Assembly: GCF_023100905.1 (NCBI RefSeq) | Contig: NZ_CP064686.1 | Location: 4,774,001-4,838,000, forward strand | DNA: 64,000 bases | Direction: 5' to 3' | From: Bradyrhizobium sp. 4 | Lineage (GTDB): Bacteria; Pseudomonadota; Alphaproteobacteria; Rhizobiales; Xanthobacteraceae | Part shown: piece by piece, positions 61,953-64,000 of the stretch | Numbering within the stretch: the stretch's first letter is position 1 | How the letters are laid out: every line of letters starts with the position of its first letter | The notes under the pieces: model-generated | What the model saw: the letters and a program-made list of their open reading frames with translations, nothing else | Told to the model about the DNA's origin: nothing | Database searches by the model: none | Program-made: the position numbers and the translations under genes

Positions 61953-64000
61953 TCAATAGGCTTCCGCGGGGGTGAACGTTGCGCCGTGTCCGGCGGCCAG
62001 CCGCTCAAGCGGCTGCTTGCCGAACATCAGAAACAGGATCGGGGTCACGACGGTATCGAGGATCGTGGCGCTGAGCAGACCGCCGAAGATCGTCACGGCC
62101 ACGGGGTGCAGGATTTCCCGGCCCGGCTCGTCGGCCCCGATCAAGAGCGGGGTGAGCGCCAGTCCTGCGCAAAGTGCCGTCATCAGAACCGGGCTAAGGC
62201 GCTCCATGCTGCCCCGAACGATCAGTCCGGTCCCGAAACGCTCGCCTTCATGAATGGCGAGATTGATGTAATGGGAGATCTTCAAGATGCCGTTGCGTGC
62301 CGAGATGCCGGCAAGCGTGATGAATCCGATCATCGACGCCACCGACAAGGGTTGACCGGCAATTTTCAAAGCGGCCACGCTGCCGATCACGGCGAGCGGG
62401 ATACCGCCCATGATGATCAGCGCCAGCGCGGTCGACCGATAGCGGCTGTAGAGAACGATGAAGATCATCGCCAAGGACGCCAGCGAGAGAATGCCGATGC
62501 GCCAGGACGCCTCCTGCTGCGCCTGAAATGCGCCTTCGAGGTTGGTCGTGTAGCCCTGCGGAAAATCCAGCTCCCGAACGGCCTTCTGAATGTCGGCAGC
62601 GATATCCGCGATGTCGCGGCGTCCGTCGCCGTTGCCGTAGACCACGATTCTGCGCTGGGTTCCCTCGCGCTGAATCTGGTTCGGCCCGTCGGTCTCGATG
62701 ATTTCAGCCAAAGCGCTCAGCGGAACGAACTCCAACCCGGTCGGAATCAGCAGATTTTGCAGCCCCGTGGTCGAGCGGTCCTGCTCCGAAAGGCGCATCA
62801 CGACGTCGAAACGGCGGTTGCCGTCGACGATCTGGGAGACATTCCGGCCGTTGGACAGTGTATCGAGCGCCTGTGTGATCGCAGCCGGCGTCAGGCCATG
62901 GAGTGCGGCACGGGCATGATCAACCTGAACCCGAACCTGGGGAATTAGCACCTGCTTCTCGACCTGGAGATCGACGAGGCCCCGGATCGTCGAAAGGCGC
63001 TGGCGCGAGGTTTCGGCAAGGCGCCGCAACATCTCGATATCCTGCCCGTAAATCTTGAGCACGATCTGGGCACGAATACCCGACTGCAAATGATCCAGGC
63101 GGTGGCTGATCGGCTGTCCGATTGCAACCGACGCCGGCAACGCGGACAGGGCTTCCCGGATGCTGGCGTAGATGTCCGCCTTCTGGCGTTTGGACGGAAC
63201 GAGATCGACATCGATCTCGCTGAAGTGCACGCCTTCGGCGTGCTCATCGAGCTCCGCGCGGCCGGTGCGGCGTCCGACCGACTTCACCTCGGGCACCTTT
63301 GCAAGCGATTGTTCCGCCAGCAGGCCAAGCCGGTGCGATTCCGCGAGCGAAATGCCCGGATTGTATTGCAGCGAAAGCACGAGCGTCCCTTCGTTGAACG
63401 GCGGAAGGAAACTTCGCGGCATCTGGCTTGCGGCATACCCGGCCACCACGATCGCCGCCGCGACGGAGCCCAGCACCAGGCCGCGCCGTCTGAAAGCCCA
63501 TCCGAGCACCTGCCGATTAGCCTGCTTCAGCCTGGCGACGACAAAACTTTCGCGATCACCCGAATGGGTCCGTCCTGAAAGCAAATAGTAGGACAGCACC
63601 GGCGTTACCGTGATCGACGTCAGCAGCGACGCAAGGATCGAGACCACATAAGCCACGCCCAGCGGGGTGAACAGCCGCCCTTCGATTCCCGGAAGTGCGA
63701 ACAGCGGCACGAAGACGAGAACGATGATCATCGTTGCGTAGACGATGCTGGAACGAACCTCCTGGCTTGCCGCGGAGATCACATCCAGGACGGCACGCGG
63801 CGCGCTCAACGCGGCGTTCTCCCGGAGGCGCCGCAGGATGTTTTCAACGTCCACCACCGCATCGTCGACCAATTCACCGATAGCAATGGCAAGGCCGCCC
63901 AACGTCATGGTGTTGATCGTGAGACCGAAGGCATGGAACACCAGGACCGTCACCAGGATCGAAATGGGAATGGCGGTCAGCGAAACGAACGCGGCGCGTC
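61953..64000 (-). CDS. Heavy-metal RND efflux pump, CzcA-like (cut by window edge)
   Basis: The C-terminal 682 residues of an inner-membrane RND transporter; the N-terminus and start lie beyond the right edge. TM4 reads GELVDDAVVDVENILRRL, with two Asp of the proton relay, as in HME-RND pumps; SRRTGRAELDEHAEGVHFSE-type periplasmic segments follow. It lacks the Met-rich CusA signature, so a Zn/Co/Cd/Ni pump is more likely than Cu/Ag. It is the second HME-RND pump in 15 kb. Confidence 0.9.
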   Translation of the reverse strand, partial: RAAFVSLTAIPISILVTVLVFHAFGLTINTMTLGGLAIAIGELVDDAVVDVENILRRLRENAALSAPRAVLDVISAASQEVRSSIVYATMIIVLVFVPLFALPGIEGRLFTPLGVAYVVSILASLLTSITVTPVLSYYLLSGRTHSGDRESFVVARLKQANRQVLGWAFRRRGLVLGSVAAAIVVAGYAASQMPRSFLPPFNEGTLVLSLQYNPGISLAESHRLGLLAEQSLAKVPEVKSVGRRTGRAELDEHAEGVHFSEIDVDLVPSKRQKADIYASIREALSALPASVAIGQPISHRLDHLQSGIRAQIVLKIYGQDIEMLRRLAETSRQRLSTIRGLVDLQVEKQVLIPQVRVQVDHARAALHGLTPAAITQALDTLSNGRNVSQIVDGNRRFDVVMRLSEQDRSTTGLQNLLIPTGLEFVPLSALAEIIETDGPNQIQREGTQRRIVVYGNGDGRRDIADIAADIQKAVRELDFPQGYTTNLEGAFQAQQEASWRIGILSLASLAMIFIVLYSRYRSTALALIIMGGIPLAVIGSVAALKIAGQPLSVASMIGFITLAGISARNGILKISHYINLAIHEGERFGTGLIVRGSMERLSPVLMTALCAGLALTPLLIGADEPGREILHPVAVTIFGGLLSATILDTVVTPILFLMFGKQPLERLAAGHGATFTPAEAY

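Overview
The window is a high-GC alphaproteobacterial chromosome segment, most likely Bradyrhizobium or a close relative. This is judged from the sequence character of RpoB/RpoC, S7, S12, L1, L7/L12, L10 and L11; no database search was run. It falls into four zones.

(1) 1-21.1 kb is the ribosomal/RNA-polymerase superoperon, all on the minus strand: secE-nusG-rplK-rplA, then rplJ-rplL-rpoB-rpoC, then rpsL-rpsG-fusA (fusA runs off the left edge). Two insertions break the usual order. A 2-hydroxyacid dehydrogenase gene sits between rplA and rplJ. A 5.4-kb block sits between rpoC and rpsL; it encodes a FAD oxidoreductase, an ABC exporter with strongly acidic tails, and a FAD oxidoreductase-methyltransferase fusion.

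(2) 21.5-38.9 kb is a carbohydrate biosynthesis locus. Two genes face left (a zinc-binding sugar methyltransferase and a SIS isomerase). Sixteen tightly packed, often overlapping genes face right: two sugar-nucleotide SDRs, a nucleotidyltransferase-PfkB kinase fusion, a HAD-like protein, an APH-like kinase, a split transketolase, two DegT/EryC1 aminotransferases, a 2OG-Fe(II) oxygenase with a LIC12192-type partner (the 'sporadic carbohydrate cluster' pair), three further methyltransferases, a WbuC-like cupin and a Gfo/Idh/MocA dehydrogenase. I see no glycosyltransferase, flippase or polymerase, so the locus appears to make an unusual activated, methylated, amino-bearing sugar used elsewhere.

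(3) At 38,967 there is an exact 3' half (anticodon loop to CCA) of a tRNA-Trp gene with its 5' half missing, followed at once by a perfect inverted repeat. I read this as the attachment-site end of a genomic island extending rightwards. The first island genes form a four-gene type II CBASS antiphage operon (CD-NTase, E2-E1 Cap2, JAB Cap3, Cap4-like nuclease-SAVED effector). An IS3-family remnant and two genes of unknown function follow.

(4) 46.7-64 kb is accessory DNA: a copper/silver-type RND efflux module (cusA, cusB, a YtkA-like periplasmic protein and a small Cys-rich exported protein), an MFS remnant, a GH13 enzyme overlapping a GMC oxidoreductase-DUF1080 fusion, exported DUF1080, DUF1259 and PepSY-like proteins, a broken Cj0069-like gene, a DMT transporter with a very His-rich tail, and a second heavy-metal RND pump that runs off the right edge. 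The metal-resistance theme and the gene remnants fit an island, but its right end (integrase, intact tRNA-Trp) is not in view.
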